A DNA stretch of 64,000 nucleotides from Aldehydirespirator sp965116965 (GCA_965116965.1 OZ220743.1:3224001-3288000), one strand, 5' to 3'; shown: positions 35,113 to 44,129, counted from the first letter of the stretch. Made by a program: numbers and translations. Notes: a model not told the origin generated them from the letters alone.

Positions 35113-36723
35113 GCCTGGATCCACCGGTGCGGTGAGGTCTGTGGGGTGGCCGCGTCCACCAGAAAGGCCTCCTGAGGTGGGAGTCTGTTGATGTCCTAGG
35201 TCAACGGACCCGCCACGACGGGAGGCACTTTCTATGAGTGGATCATCTCATAGTATCGACCGGTTGCAAGTGACCTTTGATCATGGGGGGATGGTGGCTT
35301 GTGCGGGGCTGTTGGCACCGGCGACGTTGATGGCGCGCCTGGGGCTCGGGGCGCTGGTGGAGAGGTGGGTGGGGACCGGTTCGGCGAACCCGGGCCGCAA
35401 GGTGTTGACGCTGGTGGCGGCGATGCTGGCCGGGGGGACTTGCATCGACCATGTGGGCATGCTGCGCGCCGGGGCCACCGAGCGGGTGCTGGGGTTTCGG
35501 GTGGCGGCGCCGTCGACTGTGGGCACGTTCTTGCGGTCCTTCACGTTCGGCCACGTCCGCCAGCTTGAGGCGGTGGCGTCTCGTGTGCTGGCTCGGGCCT
35601 GGGGCCTGGGCGCGGGTCCGGGGTCGGGGCCGCTGGTGGTGGACTTGGACTCCACGGTCTGTGAGGTCCACGGCAAACAGAAGCAGGGCGCCGCCTACGG
35701 CCACACCGGCGAGCTGGGCTATCACCCGCTGCTGGCCACCCGGGCGGGCACCGGTGAGGTCCTGTTCGCGAGGATGCGCAAGGGTTCCGCGCATACCGCG
35801 AGGGGCGTGCTGCGCTTCGTGTCGGAGGTCCTCGCCGTCGCCCGACGCGCCGGCGCCGCCGGCGCGATGACCGTGCGCGCCGACTCGGGGTTCTGGTCCT
35901 GGAAGCTCATCGACTGCCTCGGCGCCCACAACGTGAGATGGTCGATCACCGTGCGCCAGATCCCCAAGGTCAAAGCCGCTATCGCCGCCATCGCCGAGTC
36001 CGACTGGCAGGCCATCGCCTACACCGCCGGCGGAGAGGCCCAGGTAGCAGAGACCACCTACACCGCCGGCGACGAGCGCGAAGTCCGCCTTGTGGTGCGC
36101 CGCACCCGCCTGCGCGGCCAAGCCCAGCGCCGGCTGTGGCCCGACTGGCGCCACCACGCCTTCATCACCGACCGCGACGACCTCGACACCGTCGCCGCGG
36201 ACGCCTTCCACCGCCAACACGCCACCATCGAGCTCGCCATCAGAGACCTCAAAGACGGCGCCGGGCTCGAACACGTCCCCTCAGGGCACTACGGCGCCAA
36301 CTGCGCCTGGCTCGCCTGCGCCGTGCTCGCCCACAACATCAGCACCTGGACCAGCCTGCTCGCCCACCACGCCCCCACCACCTCACGCACCCGACGAACC
36401 CGCCTGTTCGCCCTCCCCGCAGTGCTCGCCAACCGATCCGGCCGACCCACCCTGCGATTCGCGGCCCGCTGGCCATGGGCCGACCAGTTCCACACCACCC
36501 TCAAAACCCTGCGAGCACTGCCGGGCCCCTCAGGCTGAACCCGCCCCACCAGGGGCCCGACGCACCCCACAACAGCCCAGCGCCACCAACCCGACACCCA
36601 CCCCCCGGCCCCACCCGGCGCGCCCCGACGCGCCCCAACCCCCGACGCGGCCACACACAACACAAAACCCGCACCACCAACACCACACCCCCGCCACCAA
36701 AACCCAAAACGGTGGATCCAGGC
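35113..36723 (+). mobile_element. IS1380-family insertion sequence, copy 1
   Basis: About 1,611 bp bounded by inverted ends GCCTGGATCCACCG...CGGTGGATCCAGGC. Copy 2 at 47794-49405 is nearly identical; I noticed only three differences (one synonymous change near the transposase start, one indel and one substitution near the right end). TTA flanks both ends of this copy and may be the target duplication; the true boundary is uncertain by a few bases. The following 36724-36899 contains no gene I can support. Confidence 0.9.
35234..36538 (+). CDS. IS1380-family transposase (copy 1)
   Basis: A 434-residue DDE transposase. DHGGMVACAGLLAPATL at the N-terminus, LVVDLDSTVCEVHGKQKQGA (first Asp), MTVRADSGFWSWKLIDCL (second Asp) and ELAIRDLKDGAGLEHVPSG (Glu) with the Y/H...N-W-A helix are the IS1380 order. 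It is intact and its protein is identical to that of copy 2. Codon use differs along its length: a G-ending start and a C/A-rich 3' end. Confidence 0.92.
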   Translation: MSGSSHSIDRLQVTFDHGGMVACAGLLAPATLMARLGLGALVERWVGTGSANPGRKVLTLVAAMLAGGTCIDHVGMLRAGATERVLGFRVAAPSTVGTFLRSFTFGHVRQLEAVASRVLARAWGLGAGPGSGPLVVDLDSTVCEVHGKQKQGAAYGHTGELGYHPLLATRAGTGEVLFARMRKGSAHTARGVLRFVSEVLAVARRAGAAGAMTVRADSGFWSWKLIDCLGAHNVRWSITVRQIPKVKAAIAAIAESDWQAIAYTAGGEAQVAETTYTAGDEREVRLVVRRTRLRGQAQRRLWPDWRHHAFITDRDDLDTVAADAFHRQHATIELAIRDLKDGAGLEHVPSGHYGANCAWLACAVLAHNISTWTSLLAHHAPTTSRTRRTRLFALPAVLANRSGRPTLRFAARWPWADQFHTTLKTLRALPGPSG

Positions 36724-36899
36724 TTAGCCCGACTCTACAGGCGTCGCGTCGTGCGGCAGCGGGCTCGCGGCATCATCTCCCGCTCGTCTCATCGTGCGGA
36801 TCGAGCCCTCAGGACCGCAGCACGGTCGTCAACACCGCCATGATGCTCCAGCACCTGACTGACGGCGCGATTCGGCGCGGGTTCCCGTCGGCGTTCGGG

Positions 36900-37703
36900 C
36901 TAGGCAAGAAGGTCGGCGAACGGATCTCCGAAGGGGTCCGTGAACGGCGTCGCCCCCGCTTCCGGCGCAGGTTGCGGGACGGCCGCAGTCCAGCGCTCGT
37001 AGCCTTCGGCCTCCAGCTCGTCGGCCAGCCCGGGCCCGCCGGACTCCTGTATCCGACCGCCCGCGAACACGTGCACCGCGTCGGGTCTGAGGTGGGCGAA
37101 GACCCGGCTGTAGTGGGTTATGGCCAGCACGCCGAGCCCGTCGTGGTCGGTGGCCTCCTCGATGCGGCCGGCGACCTGCCTCAGCGCGTCCACGTCGAGG
37201 CCGGAGTCGAGCTCGTCGATCACCGCGAACGCGGGCTTCAGCACGCCGAGCTGAAGGGCCTCGTTGCGTTTGCGCTCCCCTCCGGAGAGGTCCACGTTCA
37301 CCGGGCGCTGAAGGAACTGCTCGTCGAGGCCGATGCGGCCGGCCTCGAAGAGCATGTGCTCGGCGACGGCGGCGCCCTCGGGGGTGCGCACCGACTCGGT
37401 GAGCATGTCAAGCAGCGACACGCCCGGAACCTCGGTGGGATACTGCATGGCCAGGAACAGGCCCGCCTCGGCCCGCCGCCAGGCTGGCATTCCCAGCAGC
37501 TCCGTGCCGTCGAGACGCACCGAGCCGCCGAGCACCTCGTACCCGCCGCGCCCGGCAATCACATGGGCCAGGGTGGACTTGCCCGACCCGTTGGGCCCCA
37601 TCACCGCATGCACCTCGCCCGCGCCCACCCGCAGGTCGACGCCGGTGAGGATCTCGCGGCCCGCCACCGAGGCACGCAGGCCCTCCACCACCAGCACGCT
37701 CAC
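36900..37703 (-). CDS. sufC: Fe-S assembly ATPase SufC (locus 2)
   Basis: A 267-residue ABC ATPase. Walker A MGPNGSGKSTLAHVIAG, Q-loop FLAMQYPTEVPGVSL, signature LSGGERKRNEALQL, Walker B AVIDELDSGLDVDAL, His switch AITHYSR. It has an extra 20-residue Pro/Asp-rich C-terminus. It is coupled to the Rieske gene (4-bp overlap) downstream of sufD, which is the canonical actinobacterial order B-D-Rieske-C. It is clearly diverged from SufC at 19000-19758, so the two are not a recent duplicate. Confidence 0.92.
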   Translation of the reverse strand: MSVLVVEGLRASVAGREILTGVDLRVGAGEVHAVMGPNGSGKSTLAHVIAGRGGYEVLGGSVRLDGTELLGMPAWRRAEAGLFLAMQYPTEVPGVSLLDMLTESVRTPEGAAVAEHMLFEAGRIGLDEQFLQRPVNVDLSGGERKRNEALQLGVLKPAFAVIDELDSGLDVDALRQVAGRIEEATDHDGLGVLAITHYSRVFAHLRPDAVHVFAGGRIQESGGPGLADELEAEGYERWTAAVPQPAPEAGATPFTDPFGDPFADLLA

Positions 37704-38038
37704 GACACGCCCCCGCCCGAGACCGCGTCGAGCTTCACCACGACCATGCCCTCCACCACCGACGCCTCGTAGACGGGCACGGCCCGGGTGGCCGGCAGCG
37801 ACAGCGGCTCACCGGTCTCCAAGTCGAACATGGCCCCGTGGGCCACGCACTCGATGACGCAGTCGTCGGCCTCCACCCAGCCCTCCGACAGCGACACCTC
37901 GGCGTGGCTGCACGTGTCGCCGATGGCGTACACGTCGTCGCCGACACGCACCACGGCAATGTCGCGGCCCTCCACCTCGACGCGCCGAGCGGAGTCCGGC
38001 TCGAGTTCGTCCAAGGGGAACAACTCGTGGATGGTCAT
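37700..38038 (-). CDS. Rieske-type [2Fe-2S] ferredoxin of the SUF cluster
   Basis: A 112-residue Rieske domain. Cluster ligands are Cys43 and His45 (GDTCSHAEVSLSEG) and Cys64 and His67 (ECVAHGAMFDLETGEPL). A small Rieske protein between sufD and sufC is a recurring actinobacterial arrangement, and a role as electron carrier in cluster assembly is inferred from that context. The stop overlaps the sufC start by four bases. Confidence 0.9.
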   Translation of the reverse strand: MTIHELFPLDELEPDSARRVEVEGRDIAVVRVGDDVYAIGDTCSHAEVSLSEGWVEADDCVIECVAHGAMFDLETGEPLSLPATRAVPVYEASVVEGMVVVKLDAVSGGGVS

Positions 38039-38075
38039 CGTGTCGTCTCCGATCTCGAACAGTCTGCTTGAGGCG

Positions 38076-39353
38076 TCACGCCGCTGCTCTCAACGTCTGG
38101 TTGAACTTGAGGGTCAGGGCATCGCGGGCCGCCTCCTCCACGGCCCGGACCGGCAGTCCATCGATCACCTCGTCGAAGAACCCGGCCACGATGAGGCGCT
38201 CGGCCACCGGCGTCGGGACGCCCCGGCTCTCCAAGTAGAAGACCTGGTCGGGATCCACCGGACCCACCGCAGAGGCATGGCTGCATCGCACGTCGTTGTT
38301 CTCGATCTCGAGGTTGGGCACCGACTCCGCCCAGGCGTCCTCGCTGAGCTTGAGGTTGCGGTTGGTCTGGAAGGCGTTGGTGCCCCGGGCGTCGGGGCGA
38401 ACCCGGATCAGCCCGGTGTACACGCTGCGGGCCGAGTCGCCCACCGCGCCCTTGTAGAGCAGGTTGGACGTGGTGTCGGGCGCGGCGTGGTCCTGGTAGG
38501 TGCGGAAGTCGAGGATCTGGTCTCCCGATCCGAAGTACGCCGACAGCAGGTCGCCGCTGGCGCCCCGGCCCACCAGGCGGGTGTCGGTCCGGGTGCGGGC
38601 GTAGCGGCCGCCGAGCACGACAGAGGCGGCCACCAGAGCGGCGTCCCGCTCCACCCTCGCCGTGTGGGCGGCGATCTGCCATGCCCGCTGATCGAGCTGC
38701 TGGAGGTTCAGATAGCCGAGCCGGGCGCCCGGTGCGACATCGAGCTCCACCACCGGCACGATCAGCGCCGGGCCGGCGGAGCGCTGCATGTCGAGCACCC
38801 TGGCCGAGCCGTGGGGCCCGACCCGCACCACCAGCCGGGGAAAGGTGGCCGCACCGGCCGCGCCCGCGTAGTGGCGCACCGCGATCACGCCGTCCACGGC
38901 CACGCCCGCGGGGACGTCCACCACGATGGGGCAGGCCACGAAAGCGTCGTTGAGTACGGTGAAGTAGTCGGCGGCTCCGTCGGCCACCGAGCCCAGCAAC
39001 TCGGCGCCGTCGGCCGAATCGACCAGCGGTCCCACGCGGACGCCCTGCTTCGACAGTTCTTCCAGCCCCGTCGAGGCGACGATGCGACCGTCGGCAACGT
39101 CGAGGACCGCGGCCGCGGCCCCGTTGGCCGCATCGACCCCGGCCCAGGACCCGTCCGGCGGGAAGGATGCGTCCGTGCCCGCCAGCTGGTAGGCGGCCAG
39201 ATCGAAATCGGCGATCGCGCTGTACCGCCACTCCTCGGCGGCGGCGGTGGGAGGATCCGCAGCCGCGAAGCGCTCAGCCGCCGCAGCCCGGCGTTCCGCC
39301 AGCCAGCCGGAGCCCGGCAGGCTGCGGGCCGCGTCAGTAGTGAAGGAATGCAC
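38076..39353 (-). CDS. sufD: Fe-S cluster assembly protein SufD
   Basis: A 425-residue beta-helix scaffold partner of SufB. The C-terminal region SNLLYKGAVGDSARSVYTGLIRV, NLKLSEDAWAESVPNLEIENNDVRCSHASAVGPVDPDQVFYLESRGVP and ERLIVAGFFDEVI matches SufD/SufB family signatures. It lacks an intein. Usually it follows sufB directly; here it is separated from sufB by about 2.1 kb containing a four-Cys protein and a toxin-antitoxin pair. Confidence 0.92.
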   Translation of the reverse strand: MHSFTTDAARSLPGSGWLAERRAAAAERFAAADPPTAAAEEWRYSAIADFDLAAYQLAGTDASFPPDGSWAGVDAANGAAAAVLDVADGRIVASTGLEELSKQGVRVGPLVDSADGAELLGSVADGAADYFTVLNDAFVACPIVVDVPAGVAVDGVIAVRHYAGAAGAATFPRLVVRVGPHGSARVLDMQRSAGPALIVPVVELDVAPGARLGYLNLQQLDQRAWQIAAHTARVERDAALVAASVVLGGRYARTRTDTRLVGRGASGDLLSAYFGSGDQILDFRTYQDHAAPDTTSNLLYKGAVGDSARSVYTGLIRVRPDARGTNAFQTNRNLKLSEDAWAESVPNLEIENNDVRCSHASAVGPVDPDQVFYLESRGVPTPVAERLIVAGFFDEVIDGLPVRAVEEAARDALTLKFNQTLRAAA

Positions 39354-39359
39354 CCGTAA

Positions 39360-39794
39360 TCAGCCGCCGTCGCGGTACCGCCTGCGGAAGCGCTCCCCCA
39401 GCCCGCCCCCGCCGGAAGGTCCGCGGCCGCCCTTGCCCTTCTTGCCCTTGGCCTTGGGCGCCCGGCCCTTTCGGGAGCCCCGGCGCTTGCGTCGCTCGGC
39501 CTCCACCTCGGCGATCACGTCGGGGGCAGCTGCGTTGACGATGTCCTCGGCCGCGTCGAGCAGCGCCCCGATGCTGTCGTCGCTACCCAGGCTCTCGGGC
39601 TCGGGCGGGGTCTCGGGGGTGACGAGCGACCCGTAGCTCCAGTTCACATCGGCCAGGCGCCGTGTGTACTTCGGGCAGTCGTCGGGACAGCGCCAGGGAG
39701 CCTCGGGAGCCAGGTCGAGATCGCACTTCCTCACCGTCTCCCCGTTGGGATAGGTGCGCGACTCGAAGTACCTGCAGTCCTGTCGCATCGGCAT
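39360..39794 (-). CDS. conserved hypothetical protein with four-Cys motif
   Basis: A roughly 144-residue protein (start ATG 39794; 39803 and 39788 are alternatives). The first 45 residues contain four Cys in DCRYFESRTYPNGETVRKC, then WRCPDDCPKY, a likely zinc or Fe-S binding site. The C-terminal third is very basic and Gly-rich (KGRAPKAKGKKGKGGRG), suggesting nucleic-acid contact. It lies 6 bp upstream of sufD, so cotranscription with the SUF genes is likely. I know no experimentally defined function. Confidence 0.7.
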   Translation of the reverse strand: MPMRQDCRYFESRTYPNGETVRKCDLDLAPEAPWRCPDDCPKYTRRLADVNWSYGSLVTPETPPEPESLGSDDSIGALLDAAEDIVNAAAPDVIAEVEAERRKRRGSRKGRAPKAKGKKGKGGRGPSGGGGLGERFRRRYRDGG

Positions 39795-39856
39795 TACTGA
39801 CATTGTGTCAGGCCGCCGGGCTTTCGCGTCGCCCACCCCGAACGCTGTAGCGCCGG

Positions 39857-40231
39857 TCACTCCAGCAACCCGTGCAATGGCCTACAGCCAATGCGCGCCC
39901 TGATAGGGATCGGGATTGGCCTGCGAGACCAGCGATGAAGCGCCTGAGCCAAGCTCCCGGCCAGGTTGCGGCCTCGCCCGAGTCGGTCCTTGCGGACGAG
40001 GACAACCGGTACCGACGGGGCTCCTGAGTCAAGGTCGTCCTTCGCGAGCGGAACGAAGCCGGCGGCATCCTCGGTCACGATCACGCGGCCCTCCGAAAGG
40101 GCGGCCGAGTAGATCTCCGCATCGTCCGCTTCGCTCAACCCGACGTTGACCACGCTCACTGCGTCATGGCCGAGACCGCGCAATTCTCCAGCTGCCGCGT
40201 GAGGCAGCATCTCGTCAAGAAGCCACCTCAT
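39857..40231 (-). CDS. DUF5615 PIN-like toxin (VapC45-like)
   Basis: A 124-residue protein. MRWLLDEMLPHAAAGELRGLGHDAVSV with SEADDAEIYSAALSEGRVIVTEDAAGF is the DUF5615 PIN-like fold: an Asp-Glu at the start, an acidic D-A-E, and T-x-D-x-x-F in the core. It is a predicted ribonuclease toxin. The adjacent upstream gene encodes a DUF433-type protein, the usual partner, as in mycobacterial VapBC45. The C-terminus has a basic tail (RRPIPIPIRARIG). Confidence 0.78.
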   Translation of the reverse strand: MRWLLDEMLPHAAAGELRGLGHDAVSVVNVGLSEADDAEIYSAALSEGRVIVTEDAAGFVPLAKDDLDSGAPSVPVVLVRKDRLGRGRNLAGSLAQALHRWSRRPIPIPIRARIGCRPLHGLLE

Positions 40232-40240
40232 ATCGGAGGA

Positions 40241-40723
40241 TCAGAGACCCAGGCCGGGAGAGTCGTCTCGTCCTACGGGTCGGCGGGACCGATCGGGTAG
40301 CTGTTCGGCAATGGTGCGGTCGCGGTCTGCGATCATCTCCTCGGCGAGGGCAAGGGCGCGCCGGTTGGCGTCCAACATTGCCTCGATCTCGTCCGGGTAG
40401 GCCTCATAGAAGCCCTTAGCCAGGCTGATCTGCCGCGGGTGAAGGTCTGCCTCGATGCTGACCGTCTCAACCGGATCCGACCCGTCCCCGGACGCTTCCT
40501 CCAGCGCCCGAATGACCTGCCAAACGTCGGGGCCGGCTGCGAGGCTGGCTCGACGCCCGGCCATACCGTTCTTGTACACAATTCCAGGGAACTCTCGCGT
40601 CTTGAGGCCCTCTTCGAACAGAGATGCAGCCAACTGGGGAGGCGGCAGGCCGCTGGCTGTGCTCTCGGCATCGAGGCGCGCTGCCAACCCGTCAGGGACC
40701 GGGACGGATACGACATCTGTCAC
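40241..40723 (-). CDS. DUF433-type antitoxin (VapB45-like)
   Basis: A roughly 160-residue protein starting at GTG 40723. An N-terminal ribbon-helix-helix or helical region (VSVPVPDGLAARLDAESTASG) is followed by the DUF433 core FPGIVYKNGMAGRRASLAAGPDVWQVI and ADLHPRQISLAKGFYEAYPDEIEAML. It ends 10 bp before the PIN-like toxin gene. The pair is inserted between sufB and the rest of the minus-strand SUF genes. Confidence 0.75.
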   Translation of the reverse strand: MTDVVSVPVPDGLAARLDAESTASGLPPPQLAASLFEEGLKTREFPGIVYKNGMAGRRASLAAGPDVWQVIRALEEASGDGSDPVETVSIEADLHPRQISLAKGFYEAYPDEIEAMLDANRRALALAEEMIADRDRTIAEQLPDRSRRPVGRDDSPGLGL

Positions 40724-40765
40724 GATATGAGTGTATTCCCGCCGGAGGCCCCTCCCCAGCGACAA

Positions 40766-41504
40766 GAATCACAGTAGGCGGTCTGGAATGCGGGGACGCA
40801 CCGGCTCGCCAGATAGCTCCGACGCCGGTCATGTTGTCGCCACCGCTCGTCGATCTCGTCGACGACACCACGCCGGTCGTCGGGGCGTCCCGCCCGGAGC
40901 GCATCGCAAAGCTGGTCGAAGTGGCAGCAGAAGCGAAGAAGGCTCTCGGTCGGCCGGTCGACAATCCGCTCGACGCTCTCGCCGCCCTGCCCGAGATGGC
41001 ACCCGGGGAGCCCTGCCCGGTCATTCGTATGCCCGAGGCCCAAGCCGGCTGGTTGTCGATCTGGGAGGTCACTCCTGACGGAGAGGCGCGCGGCGCGACC
41101 GCGGTGTTCCAGCCCGACGCGGGCCTGGTGCGCCCCGATCTCTCCGCAGATAGAGGGGCTCAGTCAGTTCGCCCTCACAGAAGATGACGAAGCGGGCTCG
41201 CCCATCGATCTGCGGGGCGCGACGACGCAGTGGCCTCGAACCTCCTCGGGGCGGTGCCATGCTCAGCCGTGGTTTGCGACGCCCAGCGCCTCGCGAACCC
41301 GGTACTGGTCCACGATTGGGACGGCCCCGAAGCGGCCCTGCAGGTAGCCTCGTTCAAGGTTCGTGGAACGCCGAACGCTCGTGCTACGAAAATCCGACAG
41401 TGCGGTCAGTTCAGTGCTGCCGTCGCGCCTCTTGGACGTGAACTAAGGCACTGCGAGCCTAAGAGGCAGCCAGGATTGAGCGCCGACCTTAGGAACTGGC
41501 GAGG
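40766..41504. other. 739-bp intergenic stretch with gene debris
   Basis: No complete gene is convincing here. A plus-strand frame from ATG 40831 to 41187 has plausible composition (PVDNPLDALAALPEMAPGEP, WLSIWEVTPDGE) but no recognised domain. On the opposite strand 41069-41260 looks like the start of an RloB protein. The two overlap, so at most one was ever coding. The arrangement looks like remnants left by insertion and deletion between sufB and the toxin-antitoxin pair. Confidence 0.4.
41069..41260 (-). pseudogene. possible RloB-like N-terminal fragment
   Basis: The fragment reads RRRAPQIDGRARFVIFCEGE, then LTEPLYLRR. RloB proteins, found with AAA ATPases in defence loci, begin with basic residues followed by an (I/F)-x-x-E-G-x-x-T-E-x-x-Y motif. 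Only about 63 residues remain before a stop, and no ATPase partner is nearby. The match is short, so this is tentative. Confidence 0.3.
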
Positions 41505-44129
41505 TCAGCCGACGCTGCCCTCCATCTGGAGTTCGATGAGGCGGCTCCACTCCACCGCGTACTCCATGGGGAGGGTGCGGGTGACCGGCTCGATGAAGCC
41601 GTTGACGATCAGGCCCATGGCCTGCTCCTCGGTGAGGCCCCGGCTCTGGAGATAGAAGAGCTGGTCGTCGGCCACCTTGGACACGGTGGCCTCGTGGCCG
41701 ATCACCGCGTCGCCCGAGCCGACCTCCATGTAGGGGTAGGTGTCGGAGATCGAGTCTTCATCGAGGATCAGGGCGTCGCACTGCACATGGCTCTTGCAGC
41801 CGTGGGCGTCGTCCTCGACCCGCACCAGCCCCCGGTAAGAGGTGCGCCCGCCGCCCGAGGAGATCGACTTGGAGACGATCTTCGAGGTGGTCTCGGGCGC
41901 GGCATGGGTCATCTTGGCCCCGGTGTCCTGGTGCTGGCCCGGACCGCCGTAGGCCACCGACAGCACCTCACCCGACGCCCTGGGCCCCACCATCACCACC
42001 GCCGGGTACTTCATCGTCAGCTTGGAGTTGTGGACGATGAAGCCCTCCGAGACGAAGTTGCCGGTGCCTTCCACCTCGATGTCCCAGGTGGGCACAATCT
42101 CGGTGTCGCCGCTCACGTCGACATCGCGGATCTCGATACTGGGCGGCAGCTCGATCTGCGACCGGCCCACCCGCCGGAAGTGCCGCAGCGTCGGCTCCGG
42201 CTGCCGGACCGCTGCCTCGCGCAACTCGGCTGACACCAGCGGCAGCAATCTCGCATCGGCCGGGAACTCCAGCCGGTGCGAACCGCGAGCAGTGGAGGTG
42301 TAGTTGAGGATCAGCACCTGTCGCTCGTCCTCAAACTCCGTGTTGAGGCGAGACGAGATTCCAAGGCTGGTGAGCACTTCACCGACACCTTCCAGCAGCT
42401 CGCGGTTGACGGACTTGATGGAGAAGCCGCGCCTGCCTGCGGGGGCACAGCCGTCGGAGTCCAGATAGCCGGCCACGAACGAGAGCCTCTGCGTTTCAGG
42501 CAGATCCAGCACCCAGGCCGGCACCCGCTTGCGGAGGGCGCCGGTCATGAAACCGTTGATCTCCAGCAGATCGGCCAGATCGACGCTGTTCCAGGCCAGG
42601 GTCACGCCGTCGGCCCGCTCGGTCGGCTCGGCGGCTGGCATGATCCGGCCCATCACGTCGACCAGGCGTGCCCGGGCCCTGTCCTGGCGGGGCACGGAGA
42701 ACACGACCTTGGCCCAGCGGCGTCCACCCGAGTCTGCAGCGACGGAGTCGATGGAGCCGTCCCCGGTGAACAGGCCGAACAGCCACATCAACTCGTCGGT
42801 GGTGGTTTCCCCCACCGCGAGTCGAGAGGGGCGCACCCGCTCGGCGACGAAGCTCTCGCTGTACTGGTTGCTGCTGGCGAACACCGACACCGCCTCGGGC
42901 AGCTCGAGCTTGTGGGGCTCGCCGTAGTCGAGGCTGGCAATGGGCACGATGGCCTTCTCCAGCTGGTCGGCACGCACGTAGGCCAGGTTGTAGCGGCCAA
43001 GCTTCTTGGGCCGAGACGCGTCATACACGTAGGAGTAGAACGGGTGGTTGTCGGTCACCCGCAGCCGTCGCGAGCCCTGCCTCACGTCTCGAACCGGCTG
43101 CTCGCCGGAGTAGCGCTTGGCCGTGACCCGGCGCCAGCACAGCGAACCGGCGGCCTCGTCGTAGGACAGCACCTCGTCGCCGGGCATCACCAGCTCGATC
43201 GGCTTGGTCCCGCCCGGAGTGGTCACCCGCGAGCCCTCGGCCAGGCAGCCGATGTTCCCGTCGATCCACTCCATGTGGCCCTCGGCCTCGACCCGGGCCC
43301 GCTTGGTGACCAGGTTGTAGACGTTGTCGGACCAGTTCTGGATGGTGGTGTAGGTGACCCGGGCAGACCGCCCCACGATGATCTCCACCACTGCAGAGTG
43401 CAGCGAGTCGGTGGAGTAGGTGGGCGCCGAGCAGCCCTCGATGTAGTGGACCTTGGAGCCCTCGTCGGCGACGATCAGGGTGCGCTCGAACTGGCCCATG
43501 TTCTCGGCGTTGATGCGGAAGTAGGCCTGCAGCGGCGCCTCCACCTCCACCCCGGGCGGCACGTAGATGAACGACCCGCCCGACCACACCGACGAGTTGA
43601 GCGCGGCGAACTTGTTGTCGTTGGGCGGGATCACCGTGCCGAAGTACCGCTTGACCAGCTGCGGGTATTCCCGCAGGGCGGTGTCCATGTCGCAGAACAG
43701 CACCCCCTGGGCCTCGAGGTCCTCGCGGTTGCGGTGGTACACCACCTCGCTCTCGTACTGGGCGGTCACGCCGGCCAGGTACTTGCGCTCGGCCTCGGGG
43801 ATGCCTAGGCGCTCGTAGGTGTTCTTGATCGACTCGGGGACCATGTCCCAGTCGTTGGCCAGCGTGTCGGTGGGCTTTATGTAGTAGTAGATGTCGTCGA
43901 AGTCGATGCCGGTGGTGTCGCCGCCCCAGGTCGGGCGGGGCCGGCGCTCGAACCGGCGGTGCGACTTCAGCCTGAAGTCGAGCATCCACTGGGGCTCGCC
44001 CTTGAGCCACGACATCTCGGTGATGATGTCGTTGTTGAGGCCCTTCTTGGGCTTGAAGACGTAGTCCTCCTCGTCGCTCCAGCCAAGCTGGTAGCGGCTG
44101 AGATCAACGCCTATGTCCGCAGTGGTCAT
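41505..44129 (-). CDS. sufB: Fe-S cluster scaffold SufB precursor with intein
   Basis: An 874-residue precursor. Residues 1-294 are the N-extein (ITEMSWLKGEPQWMLDFRLK, IDFDDIYYYIKPT, DNKFAALNSSVWSGGSFIYV, RARVEAEGHMEWIDGNIG). Residues 295-701 are an intein. Residues 702-874 are the C-extein (SKLTMKYPAVVMVG, SKSISSGGGRTSYRGLV, HEATVSKVADDQLFYLQSRGL). Excising the intein restores HMEWIDGNIG-SKLTMKYP, the uninterrupted SufB sequence, and a 467-residue protein. SufB is the scaffold on which SufBCD builds clusters. The gene is first in the minus-strand SUF block. Splicing is required for function, so SUF activity depends on it. Confidence 0.96.
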   Translation of the reverse strand: MTTADIGVDLSRYQLGWSDEEDYVFKPKKGLNNDIITEMSWLKGEPQWMLDFRLKSHRRFERRPRPTWGGDTTGIDFDDIYYYIKPTDTLANDWDMVPESIKNTYERLGIPEAERKYLAGVTAQYESEVVYHRNREDLEAQGVLFCDMDTALREYPQLVKRYFGTVIPPNDNKFAALNSSVWSGGSFIYVPPGVEVEAPLQAYFRINAENMGQFERTLIVADEGSKVHYIEGCSAPTYSTDSLHSAVVEIIVGRSARVTYTTIQNWSDNVYNLVTKRARVEAEGHMEWIDGNIGCLAEGSRVTTPGGTKPIELVMPGDEVLSYDEAAGSLCWRRVTAKRYSGEQPVRDVRQGSRRLRVTDNHPFYSYVYDASRPKKLGRYNLAYVRADQLEKAIVPIASLDYGEPHKLELPEAVSVFASSNQYSESFVAERVRPSRLAVGETTTDELMWLFGLFTGDGSIDSVAADSGGRRWAKVVFSVPRQDRARARLVDVMGRIMPAAEPTERADGVTLAWNSVDLADLLEINGFMTGALRKRVPAWVLDLPETQRLSFVAGYLDSDGCAPAGRRGFSIKSVNRELLEGVGEVLTSLGISSRLNTEFEDERQVLILNYTSTARGSHRLEFPADARLLPLVSAELREAAVRQPEPTLRHFRRVGRSQIELPPSIEIRDVDVSGDTEIVPTWDIEVEGTGNFVSEGFIVHNSKLTMKYPAVVMVGPRASGEVLSVAYGGPGQHQDTGAKMTHAAPETTSKIVSKSISSGGGRTSYRGLVRVEDDAHGCKSHVQCDALILDEDSISDTYPYMEVGSGDAVIGHEATVSKVADDQLFYLQSRGLTEEQAMGLIVNGFIEPVTRTLPMEYAVEWSRLIELQMEGSVG
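42027..43247 (-). other. SufB intein with LAGLIDADG homing endonuclease
   Basis: A 407-residue class 1 intein. It starts with Cys295 (CLAEGSRVTTPGG, block A). Block B is RLRVTDNHPF with the T-x-x-H motif. Endonuclease motifs LFGLFTGDGSID (block C) and FVAGYLDSDGCA (block E) each carry the catalytic Asp. The C-terminal block NFVSEGFIVHN ends in His-Asn, followed by Ser as the +1 nucleophile. All splicing residues are present, so self-splicing is predicted. The endonuclease may cleave inteinless sufB alleles. Confidence 0.95.

Noticed and set aside
40831..41187. Plus-strand frame starting MLSPPLVDLVDD as a new gene
   Set aside because: Plausible composition but no family, and it overlaps an opposite-strand RloB-like fragment; kept only as a note in the region entry.
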